Below are positions 23,858 through 35,579 of a stretch of DNA of 64,000 nucleotides, piece by piece. The stretch is from the NCBI RefSeq assembly GCF_016801865.2, contig NC_068938.1, forward strand, positions 87,285,899 to 87,349,898, written 5' to 3'. A program made the position numbers and the translations under genes. Source of the DNA: Culex pipiens pallens (lineage: Eukaryota > Arthropoda > Insecta > Diptera > Culicidae). The notes below the pieces were generated by a model. The model was not told the origin of the DNA and ran no database searches. It saw only the letters and a program-made list of their open reading frames with translations. Every line of letters starts with the position of its first letter. The first letter of the stretch is position 1.

Positions 23858-23899
<42 letters not shown>

Positions 23900-23954
<55 letters not shown>

Positions 23955-23959
23955 ACACA
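23900..23959. repeat. (CA)n microsatellite, right side of the LINE target
   Basis: About 28 CA units with one T interruption follow the LINE poly-A. They correspond to the (TG)n tract at 41705-41822 in the empty copy of the host element. Confidence 0.95.
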
Positions 23960-24412
23960 GACATTAGTTCAGTTTTCGATTCTGAGTCGATATGTGCACA
24001 TGAAGTTGGGTCTAGGAGCTTTTAAAAAAAAGTTCATTTTCAGAGCAGGATTATAGCCTTACCTCAGTGAGGAAGGCAAAATAGTTACGTTAAAAATTCT
24101 TAGTTAGAATTCCGGGGTGACTTTGATAGTCATAGTTTTTCTTGTTCAAATCAGATTTAAGGTGTTCAAACCTTATTCCTAACGTCAAATGTACCATTAC
24201 TGTGGTTTCCGAGGAAAAAATCAATGTTTCTTTTTAGTTAACTAATTTTATAAGCTTTTTAACAAAATACATCTAAATTTAAGGTGAAATTCGTTGAAAC
24301 TAGTTTTTGTTTACCAAATTATCGATGATTATTGCATTTCAAACTGAATTAGAAGCAAAAACCAAAAGTTTTTGCATTTTATATGAAATTGGTTCAACTG
24401 AAAATGTCTACG

Positions 24413-25509
24413 AGAGCAGGGATGTATAGACAAACAAACGCTGAAAGTTTCATCCAAAACGGAGCACATCGATACGACCCGTTACACACTGGTGTAAATT
24501 CGCTCTTAATTTTTCAATACCTGAGTTGATATTTTCAAAACAACATATGCTTCCATCTATTCAAAAAAATAACGAATTTCGTTAGCTTCTTGCTATAAAG
24601 TTAAAAAAAAAGTCCTAATTTAATGAAGAGATCCCTAATCACTATTATTAACCCTTCCCACTCACAGTGGGCTCCCACCAGGACCACGTGCCCCGCGTAC
24701 GAACGCGATCAATTAATAAGCGGCTCAAAACCATCTGCCGCGACCTCTATCATAAACACACGTGGCCAGTTGAAACTTGATCGGTCCAACTTCTGGTGGA
24801 CTTCCCGAACCTGATGATGTGCGGTGATGAAGGAAACATTCGGACGGCACATAAGGCACACACACTCCATTTGTTTTATGAATTTTGGAGCTCCCCTTCA
24901 CTTTTAGTTTTTTTTTTACAGGAATATTAAGAGCATAAAACATAAAGTGTCGCCGCGCTCAACTTATGCTGCGTGCCGCGTGTGTGTGTGTGTTCCGTTG
25001 GCGGCTTCTCATGATCCGATGAGGTCAGATGCTGCCGGGAGAACGTGGGAGAGTTGGGCATAGCTTGGAACAGAATTTGAAGTGTAGGAAAAAAACTTAA
25101 ACACCCAAAAACATTACAGACATTTAGGAATTGAGAAGCGGCTTCCTGAGTGGGAAACAAAAATGCCGTCGCTCCTTTTGATATGGTTCATTTGAGAAAG
25201 CGTGTGGTAGTTAATTACTTTCCATAAAAACTCGTTAATTTATAACGACCGAAATTTATGACGTCTGAGATCGGCGAACGAACGTTGTTGGTTGATTTGG
25301 TGCATACTGAATCGAGTTATGAGAATGCAATGTTGAAAATAATGGAATTTAATAAATGTTTGTTTTTTTACGATTTTTTATTTTCTAGAAATCATGAAAA
25401 TGATATTTTTATCAAATTGATTCATCAATAATATTTGCAAAATTATTGTAAATAACAAAACATATTTTTAGAATTTTGTTATACCGAAACCGGAAATGGT
25501 TTATTTTTT
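24413..25509. other. Intergenic DNA, nothing recognised
   Basis: No gene was found. About 24620-25170 is less A+T-rich and has no match to other parts of the window. A short GTGTGTGTGTGT tract lies near 24980. Confidence 0.45.
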
Positions 25510-26360
25510 GCAGGGCGTAATATTGAATGTTTGGCCCTTTAGAAATGCTAGTCTTGATTTCAAATTCACGAATGATTCATGTTTTAACATTGAAAATCGG
25601 ACCATAAGTTGCTCAGAAATCGACATTAGAAAATTGAGGGTTTTTAGGGTAAGACTTTGAAAACTTCAATTTTTCTGTTTCTTTTTTTTAAGCTGCTGTA
25701 TCTCAACCAGAGGTCCAATCTTCAATGTCTCTTAGACAATTGTATAGCTAATTTTCTGAACATTAAAAAAATGGAAATGATCACTCATGGTCACTATTTT
25801 TAGAAATCGAAAAACTGCAAATATTTCGCTAAAATCAAACTTTCGGTGGCTATATCTTGAAAACGGAGCCCGTTATCAAAAAATCTATACTGTACTTTTC
25901 GATTGCAAATTCAATTTTACATTAAACAAATTTGATCAAATTTTGTTTTGTATGAAATTTCTATTTTTTTTTAAATCACTTTTTTCAAAAAATTGTAACT
26001 CGGTGGCAGATTTTTTGAACAAACTTTTCTATGGCTCAAAAGTTGCGGATTTTTGTCCCCTTAAACAAAAATACTTATTTTGGGATATTAAGTTTTTGTA
26101 AAAAAAGTTAATAAAAAATCGGAATTGTTTCCGTGAATCTGTTTTTTTCTCACTTTTCTCACCTACAACTTTGCTGAAGACACCAAATTGATCAGAAAAT
26201 TCACTCAAAAGTTACAGCTGTTTGAATATTTACGTTTTTTATGTATGGATAGCTTCCAATGGAGACTTGTATGGGTGAATCAATGACACAAAATAGCGTC
26301 TTTGGTCATAGGGAAGGCCCCCACAAAGTTTGAGCCAAATTTGGAATATTTTCAGGGTTA
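25510..26360. mobile_element. Partial long-inverted-repeat element (family of 35580)
   Basis: The segment GGCGTAATATTGAATGTTTG, the interior GGCTATATCTTGAAAACGGA, and the right part CAGCTGTTTGAATATTTAC ... GGGAAGGCCCCCACAAAGTT match the 35580-36879 element. The left terminal arm is missing, so this is an old or truncated copy. No coding capacity. Confidence 0.7.
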
Positions 26361-28283
26361 TTTGTGAGATTCAATCTTGTCAATCTTTGCATAATTTAAA
26401 ATCAAAATTTTGAATAGCAATCATTGTAGACTTTTTTCAAAATTTAATGAATTAAAATAATAAACAAATCTTCAACAGCATGAAGTCATGTATATCGTAC
26501 CGTTCAACAATCTGAGTAAATTGAAGCGTAACCACTCAATTGCCGGGCTTGAAAATAACCGTAAAAATGTTGGCAAGTAAGTTTTGCCCACTACAAAATC
26601 AATTGTCGAAAAAAAAAATTGATCATAAAACTTTCAGCGATTTTAAAATTTATCGCCCATCACCGATGAAAACTGTAACAGATTGGTGTCCGCGTATAAA
26701 CTGCCAACAAATAAATAAAAGCAAACCCCAAAAATTGATAGCCAATCAACCCACATTGAAGAGAAGAAAAAACCCGCTCACGAGACGCACTCTGCGAGGA
26801 AAGGTCATAAAAATCATCCCACCCTAGCCACGGAACAAACTGCTTTGACCCGGGCGCGACCCCTCTCTCTCTGGGCCCTGACCCTTTCTGGGCTAACCTT
26901 ACAAATTCCTGTTCTCCCGATGCAACACCAAACAGCATAATTCGCAGCATCCTCGCCGCGACCTCAAATATGCTTCATATGTCGGGAAGGCAGCGAGAAC
27001 ATAAAAAACAAACAACTGTTTCATTTTCCCAGTTTCTTTTTTGCTTTCCTGACCGGGAAACACCACATCAGTGCAGAGGGGTGAGGACTGGGATAGTTTC
27101 CAGAGGAGGAAGGGAGGATGTGCTGGACGACCCCTTCGCTTGGGTGAGTCTTTTTCTTGTTGTTGTAATTCTGTGAGCATCTTTTTGAATTCGCGGAATT
27201 GGCTGCAGTTTTATTTCCGATGGAGATTTTTTTCTCGTGAACCAGTAGTCCCGAGTTTGGAAACAAAATAAACTGTATTTAATGACAGAATAAGCTAAAA
27301 AAATACATGTTCGAAATAACGGGAAAAACAACGGGATCGGTTTTGTGAATTTTGATGCTATGTTTTTTATATTTATTTTTTTTTTTTCATTCAAAAAACA
27401 AACTTTTTCATAAATTTAAGAATTTCCAAAAATCATATTTTAATTTTTTATATCGCTCAGCGGATGGGCAGACTATACTGTCACAACCATCATTATTCAC
27501 AACCAGATTAAAAAAATAAGGACTATTTCAGAAAAAATAGAAAATTTTATCTATTTTTTGGAATTTTTCTAAAATATCGCAATTGAAATTCAAATTGAAA
27601 AGAACGTGACATTTTTTTATAAATGGCATCGTTTTCAAGTAATAACCATTGGACTAATAATTTCAGGTTAAAATAATTATATTTTTTATTTACTAAAGTA
27701 TTGTATAACTTGTATTTCTGATTATTTTTGAGGAAACTTGAAAAATTACCATAACTATCTATATTTTACATATTTCGACTTTGTAATTCTCACAAATGTT
27801 TGCTGAGATAGAAATTGCAAAAAATCGAAACTAAAAAAATTAACTTTCCAAGTTATTCATTTATAAAATTTGAAAGTTTACTAAGCTTCCTCCCATTAAA
27901 AATAACATATTTTTGATATTTACCCTGCTCCAAAAAAAATATATAAATAATTTTCGAATGCTGAAAAAATCAGTAAATATTAAAAAAAACCATGTTCAAC
28001 ATATGAAAAAAGCTAGATTATCTATGTAAGCATTAAACCAAAACAGAGAACTTGAAAAAAAGTTAGAAGTTTCTCATAGTTCTAGACATGAACAAAATAT
28101 TAGCTTGTTTTTTTTATGGACAAAAATTCTCGAACAAATTATTGATTTACTGCGGGTGTATCGTTACTTAAAATAATCAAATTGGTTTTTTAATTTTAAA
28201 AAAACTTTTAATCATTTACCACATTTCATGACCAAAATATTGTCCTTTAAAATGATAAAAAAAATTCTATAATTCTTGACACC
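26361..28283. other. Intergenic DNA, nothing recognised
   Basis: No gene is supported. About 26680-27250 is relatively G+C-rich and apparently single-copy; 27400-28280 is strongly A+T-rich. Confidence 0.45.
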
Positions 28284-28698
28284 TAAGGCCGTTACAAATA
28301 TTTTTTGAAGTTTATGTTTATTTGATATTTGAAGTTTATTTGAATGAAAAAAAAATGTTTTAAAATGCATTTTACACCTGCCCAGATGTTTTACAATCTT
28401 TAGATTGCAAAATATCAAAGTTTTGGCGAAATATTTGTAATTTTTTTTGTTGGAAAAAATACTTTTTTAGTACTGTACAACGGAATTTTACATAAACATA
28501 AAATATTGTTGATCGATCTCAACTATGCTAGCGATGATTTTAAACGCAGGAAAACATTTTTTTTTCAGTTCATTAGACTTCTTTTTCAATTACAATTTTG
28601 AAGCTTAAAAAATTTGCCACCTGATTTTTCGGAACGATTTTGAAGGGGAGGGGGGGGGTCGACATAAACTTCAAACAAAAAAAAATGCAACAGCCTTA
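28284..28698 (-). mobile_element. MITE, family with poly-C tract (copy 2)
   Basis: The left end TAAGGCCGTTACAAATATTT and the reverse-complemented right end TAAGGCTGTTGCATTTTTTT form inverted repeats, both continuing into GAAGTTTATG. Near the right end a G-rich tract (GGGGAGGGGGGGGG) mirrors the C-rich tract of the copy at 2826. TA may be the target duplication. Length about 415 bp, no coding capacity. Confidence 0.75.
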
Positions 28699-29142
28699 AA
28701 CTAATTAAATTTTTTTTTTAAATTGGGTCACTAAGAAAACGTTCAAACAATTTATTGATTAACTTTTGAAGTTCATCAAACGGTAAAAAAAATAAGTTTG
28801 CAATCATCAATAGTTCAACACTTCAATTTAAAAAACCAAACACTTCATGTCCAAAATTGGTTTTTTTTTCAAAGGTTTGCAATGTTTATCAAAAATAACA
28901 AATTGAGGTGTAGAAATCGGGAAAGATTTTGTCACTGTTCTAGTAAGTAAGTTTTCAAAATCTTTCTCAATTTTCCATAACTAAATTTGATAATTTTGAT
29001 AAACATTGCAAATTTTTGGAAAATGACCAAAGATGTCAAGAACATTGGTTTGGAATTTTAAGTGTCTGGTCTTTTAACCAAAATTTGGAAATTTTGAAAA
29101 TTTAAAATATGTTTTTTAAATGCGCTTTCAAAACATAAACAT
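28699..29142. other. A+T-rich DNA, nothing recognised
   Basis: No gene. There is an inverted pair of short phrases around TTTGCAATGTTTATCAAAA (near 28877) and TTTTGATAAACATTGCAAA (near 28995), which can form a hairpin arm of about 19 bp. Confidence 0.5.
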
Positions 29143-29724
29143 TAGGGTGTTTCATCCGAACAAAAAAGTTCTCAGAATCAGGCAAGCATCGATTGCATTA
29201 TTATTATAAAATCATAATGTTACGTTATTTGGAATAGTTCAAATTGTTACAGGAACATCAAAAATTATAATTTTATTACTTTAAAGTATGTTTCTGAGCC
29301 AAAACTTGAGTGGATGCTCTGCCACGTGTTCACCGTCTGACATGGGGCGTCGTAATTTTCAGCTAGCCGTCATAGCATACTAAGGACAATGCGTACATTT
29401 GACACCGGACGTTTATCCAATGCGCACCTTGGGGACAGAATGGACAACACTAATTCCTTCTGGAATTTGTTCCTTGGACCATTCCCTACACACCTGTCTT
29501 TATTCCGAGTGAATCCAATTTGTCCCCAGACCTGTAGGAACGATTGAACGAAAAGCATAAAAATCCCATAGTAATTTACATGTAAACTTTGAACCGCTGG
29601 GGACAGGCCAATTCTCAACCAAATGGGCTGGTATTTGGCATGAGAGTCCCTATGGGTATCCTCTACTAACGAAACCTCGGTTTGCCTGATTCGGAGAACT
29701 TTTTTGTTTGGATGAACCACCCTA
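29143..29724. mobile_element. hAT-type MITE, 582 bp, perfect 8-bp TSD
   Basis: The ends TAGGGTGTTTCATCCGAAC and (right, reverse-complemented) TAGGGTGGTTCATCCAAAC continue into AAAAAAGTTCTC and GAATCAGGCAA, giving inverted repeats of about 40 bp. ATAAACAT occurs immediately outside both ends (29135-29142 and 29725-29732). An 8-bp duplication points to hAT mobilisation. The interior is moderately G+C-rich and lacks a transposase. Confidence 0.88.
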
Positions 29725-29732
29725 ATAAACAT

Positions 29733-32700
29733 ATTAGCAAATTTGATAAAATCTGCTTAATATTTTGTTAAAGTGGGAATGTCACATGAATAATTTTGTA
29801 ATAATGCTATCATAATTGAATTATTTTCCATGTGCTAAAACTTGAGATGTTATTTCTACTGTTAGGCATTCTCTTATAAGATCTTTTCAATAACTTTTTT
29901 TCTAAGTTTTGTGGGTGTTTTTATTTATTTTCTTATCGTTACCGTTGGTCAATATTCATATTCTTATAATCCCAACTAAAAAATATTAAATAAAGGGAAA
30001 ACCTACAAATATTTTTGTTAATCATTTACTTAAAAAAAAATTGCGATGAATCATAGTAGTTTATGCAACAAGTTGCAAAAAGAATATTTTTTTAAGTACA
30101 TTTATCCAATGAGCTTGATAAATACGACGAGTGCTAAAAACACGATTTGCAACGAGTTCCTTACAACATTTTTTCAATTCAAAAAACACCCGTTGCGTGG
30201 AATTTTATTTAAGTCAACTGTCAATTTGTTTAGTCAACTCATCGATAAAATCAAAACTATATTGAAAAGTAAAACTTTTCGAAACAAGTGCTGAAAAGTT
30301 CAACTTTTCAGCACTCATTTCAGTTGATTTTAGTAAAGAAAGGTAGGCCTTTTCGTCATGCGAGAATGACAAGGAAAGTAATTAGTTTTATAACGGAATT
30401 GCAAAAAGTTTATTTTGCCCTGTGACTCAAAAATTTAAGCCTCAAACATATGATTTTGCTTTTGAAATGCGGATTTTATAAGTGAATTTAAAAAAAAAAT
30501 ATTGTTTTAAAAATGTAAATATTTTTCCAAATTGTCCACATTACCACCTACAACTTTGGTAAACACAGCAGGTCGCACAGAAAATCCCTGGCCAAGATTC
30601 AGATGCTCAAATATTGGCATTCCTTTTTTTTAGAAATTCGAAAAAAATGTTATTGGGTATTTCTCAACCAACTCAAACGAAACCGGCAAAAGTTTAATAC
30701 AATCCTGTAAAGTTAGAAAAACACAAAATTTTAAATGAAAAAATTGTGAGCAATAAGACAGATGGTACAGGCGTATGGAAAACCTTAAAAAATGGACATG
30801 GTCAAGCAGTTTTTTTTAACAAAAGATTCCAGCCGCCAATGCCTTAATTGCGGAGAATAAGATTTCACTGAGATATTTCAGATTGGACAATCCAAGCCAT
30901 GACTCAAGCTTTAAAAATATGTTTTAATGATAGCTGGGCCTTGGATTCGAGATCAGGGATCAAAAACACCCCTTAGAGCACAATTTCACGAAACCCGAAT
31001 GAACAAACCAAAAATGAAAGTAATTGGAGTAAAATAATGGAATTGGAGAAAATAATAGATTTAAAAAGATTTTTTCAAATTATTTGTTATGTGTTCCTGA
31101 AATGTTTAACCAAACTCAAATTCCATTCCATCTTTATTCCCTCCCCAACCTCGGCACAAAGATTCCCATCGCGTGTTCCGGAAACCTACTTGGCCAGGAC
31201 CGCGGCAAAAGTTGCCGGTTTATCTGCGCGCGGACCAAACCTAACAAAAGCGGCGAATTCCTGTTCCTGTTGCAACCCCTCCGCTTGCGGATTGCTTGCG
31301 GATGCGGAACAACAATTTTCCAGTGCGCTTTCTGATGATGATGGGTTCCGAGATTACAAATCCGGCGAACGGGGCTTTAAACTTTTTGGCTTTCACAATT
31401 GGCACACATTGTGGTGGTCGTTTCAATTACAAGTGCGGTAATTTTCCTTGCCTTCCCCCTTGGGCAATTTTTCACTTTTATTCTCGATTTGCGAAGGGGG
31501 CAGTTTTTTTGGTTTGGTTTTTTAAAACGAATCATTACATAAGCCAAGCACAATTAAGCCGCAGCAGCAAGTGATAGGCACTTGTCCTGGTCGTTTTGCG
31601 TTGATTTTCCCCCTTTGAAATGTGTGATTTTAAAACCTCGCCAGACATGACAATTATGGTTGATTTTTTCCCCTGTAATCTTGATTACATGCGGTTAGCC
31701 CTTGTAAATCTGGCCGGAAGAAGGAAGGACCCTTCCCCTGTCCGGAATCATGTGAGCATATTTTTGGCTCGCCGCCCGAGATTGCAGATGAAAAGGGGGA
31801 AGATTTTAAAATTTAAAACCAAACCATCCCGGCTCGGTTTCACTTGCTGCTGCCATTCTTCCCACGTGGCACTACGCCTGTTTGGCTTTGCAAGTGAGAG
31901 TCTGGACAAGTGTTCACAATGATTAATGATAACACGTTTTGATCCGATGAATAACGGTTAATTGTGAGTTGAACCATTAAAAAAGTATCCTTTTTGTGTT
32001 TTCAACATGGATGTAAAGTGCGCGCTTAAATTCGTCGCGACATGTGTCAAGTGCACGTGGATGGACGCGTCGTTTTGCTGGAAACACGTTTGTTCTCACC
32101 CGATGATGTGCTGCAGCTGAAAGTTAGCTGAAATTAAATTATGCGTCCAGTCGATCGATGATGATGAGATGGGTGCAATTACCAGCTAACGGGATAAGTT
32201 GTCTCGAAACAAAGAAATAGTTTTGAGGAAAGCTGCAATGAAATGCAAAATTATCACCTGTTTCAAGAGGTGGAACATGACTCAGTTACAACGGGATCGT
32301 TCATGTCTATTCAATGTCTCGTTGACATATCTACAGGTTCCAACAGAGATTATTTTACGAGTGATGTCATGTAGATGCACTTGGCTTGATGGTTGAGATG
32401 TGTCACAATGTAGTCATATGTTAACTTAGAATGTATTCAAAAATACAGCGATTCCTCGTCAAACCAGCAGGACCCGGATCACAACTGAACATATTTTTCA
32501 ATGATTGAACTCTTTGTTCACGAGACCCTTAAATCCTGATGATTTAATTTTTATTCTATAAGTATATTTAGCTATGTTTTTAAAACTTCACAGTATTTTT
32601 CGCTAAAAACCCAATATTTCTTTTGCAACGCAGCTGAAGACATGATTTTTTGAAAAAATGTGGTGAAAAAATATCAAAAATAAAATCAAATGCAAAAAAA

Positions 32701-32745
32701 AATCAAAACAACAAAAAATCCAAAACAAAAATACAATCCAAATCA
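29733..32745. other. Intergenic DNA, with a less A+T-rich island at 31100-32350
   Basis: No gene is supported. 29733-31030 is A+T-rich. About 31100-32350 has balanced composition and no match elsewhere in the window; its longest open frame (~134 codons) resembles nothing I know and is best treated as chance. This island is a candidate for conserved regulatory DNA. Confidence 0.45.
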
Positions 32746-35562
32746 AAAATACAAAAATACAAAAATACAAAAATACAAAAATACAAAAATACAAAAATAC
32801 AAAAATACAAAAATACAAAAATACAAAAATACAAAAATACAAAAATACAAAAATACAAAAATACAAAAATGCAAAAATACAAAAATACAAAAATACAAAA
32901 ATACAAAAATACAAAAATACAAAAATACAAAAATACAAAAATACAAAAATACAAAAATACAAAAATACAAAAATACAAAAATACAAAAATACAAAAATAC
33001 AAAAATACAAAAATACAAAAATACAAAAATACAAAAATACAAAAATACAAAAATACAAAAATACAAAAATACAAAAATCCAAAAATACAAAAATACAAAA
33101 ATACAAAAATACAAAAATACAAAAATACAAAAATACAAAAATACAAAAATACAAAAATACAAAAATACAAAAATACAAAAATACAAAAATACAAAAATAC
33201 AAAAATACAAAAATACAAATACAAAATACAAAAATACAAAAATACAAAAATACAAAAATACAAAAATACAAAAATACAAAAATACAAAAATACAAAATAC
33301 AAAAATACAAAATACAAAAATACAAAAATACAAAAATACAAAAATACAAAAATACAAAAATACAAAAATACAAAAATACAAAAATACAAAAATACAAAAA
33401 TACAAAAAATACAAAAATACAAAAATACAAAAATACAAAAATACAAAAATACAAAAATACAAAAATACAAAAATACAAAAATACAAAAATACAAAAATAC
33501 AAAAATACAAAAATACAAAAATACAAAAATACAAAAATACAAAAATACAAAAATACAAAAATACAAAAATACAAAAATACAAAAATACAAAAATACAAAA
33601 ATACAAAAATACAAAAATACAAAAATACAAAAATACAAAAATACAAAAATACAAAAATACAAAAATACAAAAATACAAAAATACAAAAATACAAAAATAC
33701 AAAAATACAAAAATACAAAAATACAAAAATACAAAAATACAAAAATACAAAAATACAAAAATACAAAAATACAAAAATACAAAAATACAAAAATACAAAA
33801 ATACAAAAATACAAAAATACAAAAATACAAAAATACAAAAATACAAAAATACAAAAATACAAAAATACAAAAATACAAAAATACAAAAATACAAAAATAC
33901 AAAAATACAAAAATACAAAAATACAAAAATACAAAAATACAAAAATACAAAAATACAAAAATACAAAAATACAAAAATACAAAAATACAAAATACAAAAA
34001 TACAAAAATACAAAAATACAAAAATACAAAAATACAAAAATACAAAAATACAAAAATACAAAAATACAAAAATACAAAAATACAAAAATACAAAAATACA
34101 AAAATACAAAAATACAAAAATACAAAAATACAAAAATACAAAAATACAAAAATACAAAAATACAAAAATACAAAAATACAAAAATACAAAAATACAAAAA
34201 TACAAAAATACAAAAATACAAAAATACAAAATACAAAAATACAAAAATACAAAAATACAAAAATACAAAAATACAAAAATACAAAAATACAAAAATACAA
34301 AAATACAAAAATACAAAAATACAAAAATACAAAAATACAAAATACAAAAATACAAAAATACAAAAATACAAAAATACAAAAATACAAAATACAAAAATAC
34401 AAAAATACAAAAATACAAAAATACAAAAATACAAAAATACAAAAATACAAAAATACAAAAATACAAAAATACAAAAATACAAAAATACAAAAATACAAAA
34501 ATACAAAAATACAAAAATACAAAAATACAAAAATACAAAAATACAAAAATACAAAAATACAAAAATACAAAAATACAAAAATACAAAAATACAAAAATAC
34601 AAAAATACAAAAATACAAAAATACAAAAATACAAAAATACAAAAATACAAAAATACAAAAATACAAAAATACAAAAATACAAAAATACAAAAATACAAAA
34701 ATACAAAAATACAAAAATACAAAAATACAAAAATACAAAAATACAAAAATACAAAAATACAAAAATACAAAAATACAAAAATACAAAAATACAAAAATAC
34801 AAAAATACAAAAATACAAAAATACAAAAATACAAAAATACAAAAATACAAAAATACAAAAATACAAAAATACAAAAATACAAAAAATACAAAAATACAAA
34901 AATACAAAAATACAAAAATACAAAAATACAAAAATACAAAAATACAAAAATACAAAAATACAAAAATACAAAAATACAAAAATACAAAAATACAAAAATA
35001 CAAAAATACAAAAATACAAAAATACAAAAATACAAAAATACAAAAATACAAAAATACAAAAATACAAAAAATACAAAAATACAAAAATACAAAAATACAA
35101 AAATACAAAAATACAAAAATACAAAAATACAAAAATACAAAATACAAAAATACAAAAATACAAAAATACAAAAATACAAAAATACAAAAATACAAAAATA
35201 CAAAAATACAAAAATACAAAAATACAAAAATACAAAAATACAAAAATACAAAAATACAAAAATACAAAAATACAAAAATACAAAAATACAAAAATACAAA
35301 AATACAAAAATACAAAAATACAAAAATACAAAAATACAAAAATACAAAAATACAAAAATACAAAAATACAAAAATACAAAAATACAAAAATACAAAAATA
35401 CAAAAATACAAAAATACAAAAATACAAAAATACAAAAATACAAAAATACAAAAATACAAAAATACAAAAATACAAAAATTCAAAAATTCAAAAATTCAAA
35501 AATTCAAAAATTCAAAAATTCAAAAATACAAAAATACAAAAATACAAAAATACAAAAATAAA
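32746..35562. repeat. (AAAAATAC)n microsatellite, ~2.8 kb
   Basis: Roughly 350 copies of an 8-bp unit, with occasional 7-bp and 9-bp units, an AAATACAAAATAC cluster near 33217, single substitutions (near 32871 and 33079), and a run of six AAAAATTC variant units near 35478-35525. The unit length is not a multiple of three and contains no stop in several frames, so it produces false open frames of 900-1000 codons on both strands. Confidence 0.98.
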
Positions 35563-35579
35563 AAAACACAAAAGTCTTC

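Larger units (their letters stand above)
18478..23899 (+). mobile_element. R1-clade LINE inserted in (CA)n, 5.4 kb
   Basis: Near full-length non-LTR retrotransposon. It has a ~450-nt 5' leader from 18478, ORF1 (18925-20403), ORF2 (20403-23371, frameshifted), a 3' UTR with an 88-bp duplication, and a poly-A run at 23862-23899. The ORF1 knuckles, apurinic endonuclease, RT and C-terminal CCHC are of R1-clade type. It lies inside a (CA)n tract (ACACACAC before 18476, ACACAC again from 23904). R1-clade lineages that target AC-type microsatellites (Mino, Waldo) are described from mosquitoes and other insects, so I infer a Mino-like element. G+C and codon use are clearly higher than in the surrounding DNA. 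Confidence 0.92.
17871..24080 (-). mobile_element. Minisatellite-bearing element (copy 1), host of the LINE
   Basis: The left side runs CTAACTTAATCCACCTATGT, GATGCCTTCCTCAC, two ~164-bp minisatellite units (CAGGGTTGCCAGATCTTCAA near 18006 and 18171), a conserved GGTTCAGCCAGTGCTGAGAA block and a (CA)n tract. After the LINE, (CA)n resumes and the element ends in a block with TCGATATGTGCACATG, GCAGGATTATAGCC and a terminal hairpin built from CCTTACCTCA / GTGAGGAAGG. The same parts occur in reverse at 41611-43234 without a LINE. No protein is encoded. The class is undecided: the terminal hairpin and apparent lack of a duplication are Helitron-like, but canonical Helitron ends are not seen. Confidence 0.8.
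17707..24412 (+). mobile_element. TA-flanked MITE, split by a later insertion
   Basis: 17707-17870 and 24081-24412 are two halves of one element. Joined, they follow the reverse complement of the 53703-54637 element from its CCGTAAA end (here CCGTAAATCAGGGTGACTTT), through GTACTGGGGTA and AGTTACGTTAAAAATT, to GTTCAACTGAAAATG. The homology breaks off at about 24412, so the right end is truncated. In the uninterrupted copy the sequences on either side of the gap are contiguous, which fixes the insertion point to a few bases. Confidence 0.85.

Noticed and set aside
31037..31441. 134-codon open frame in the low-repeat island
   Set aside because: No similarity to any family I know, no splice-site or codon-use support; plausible by chance at this composition.
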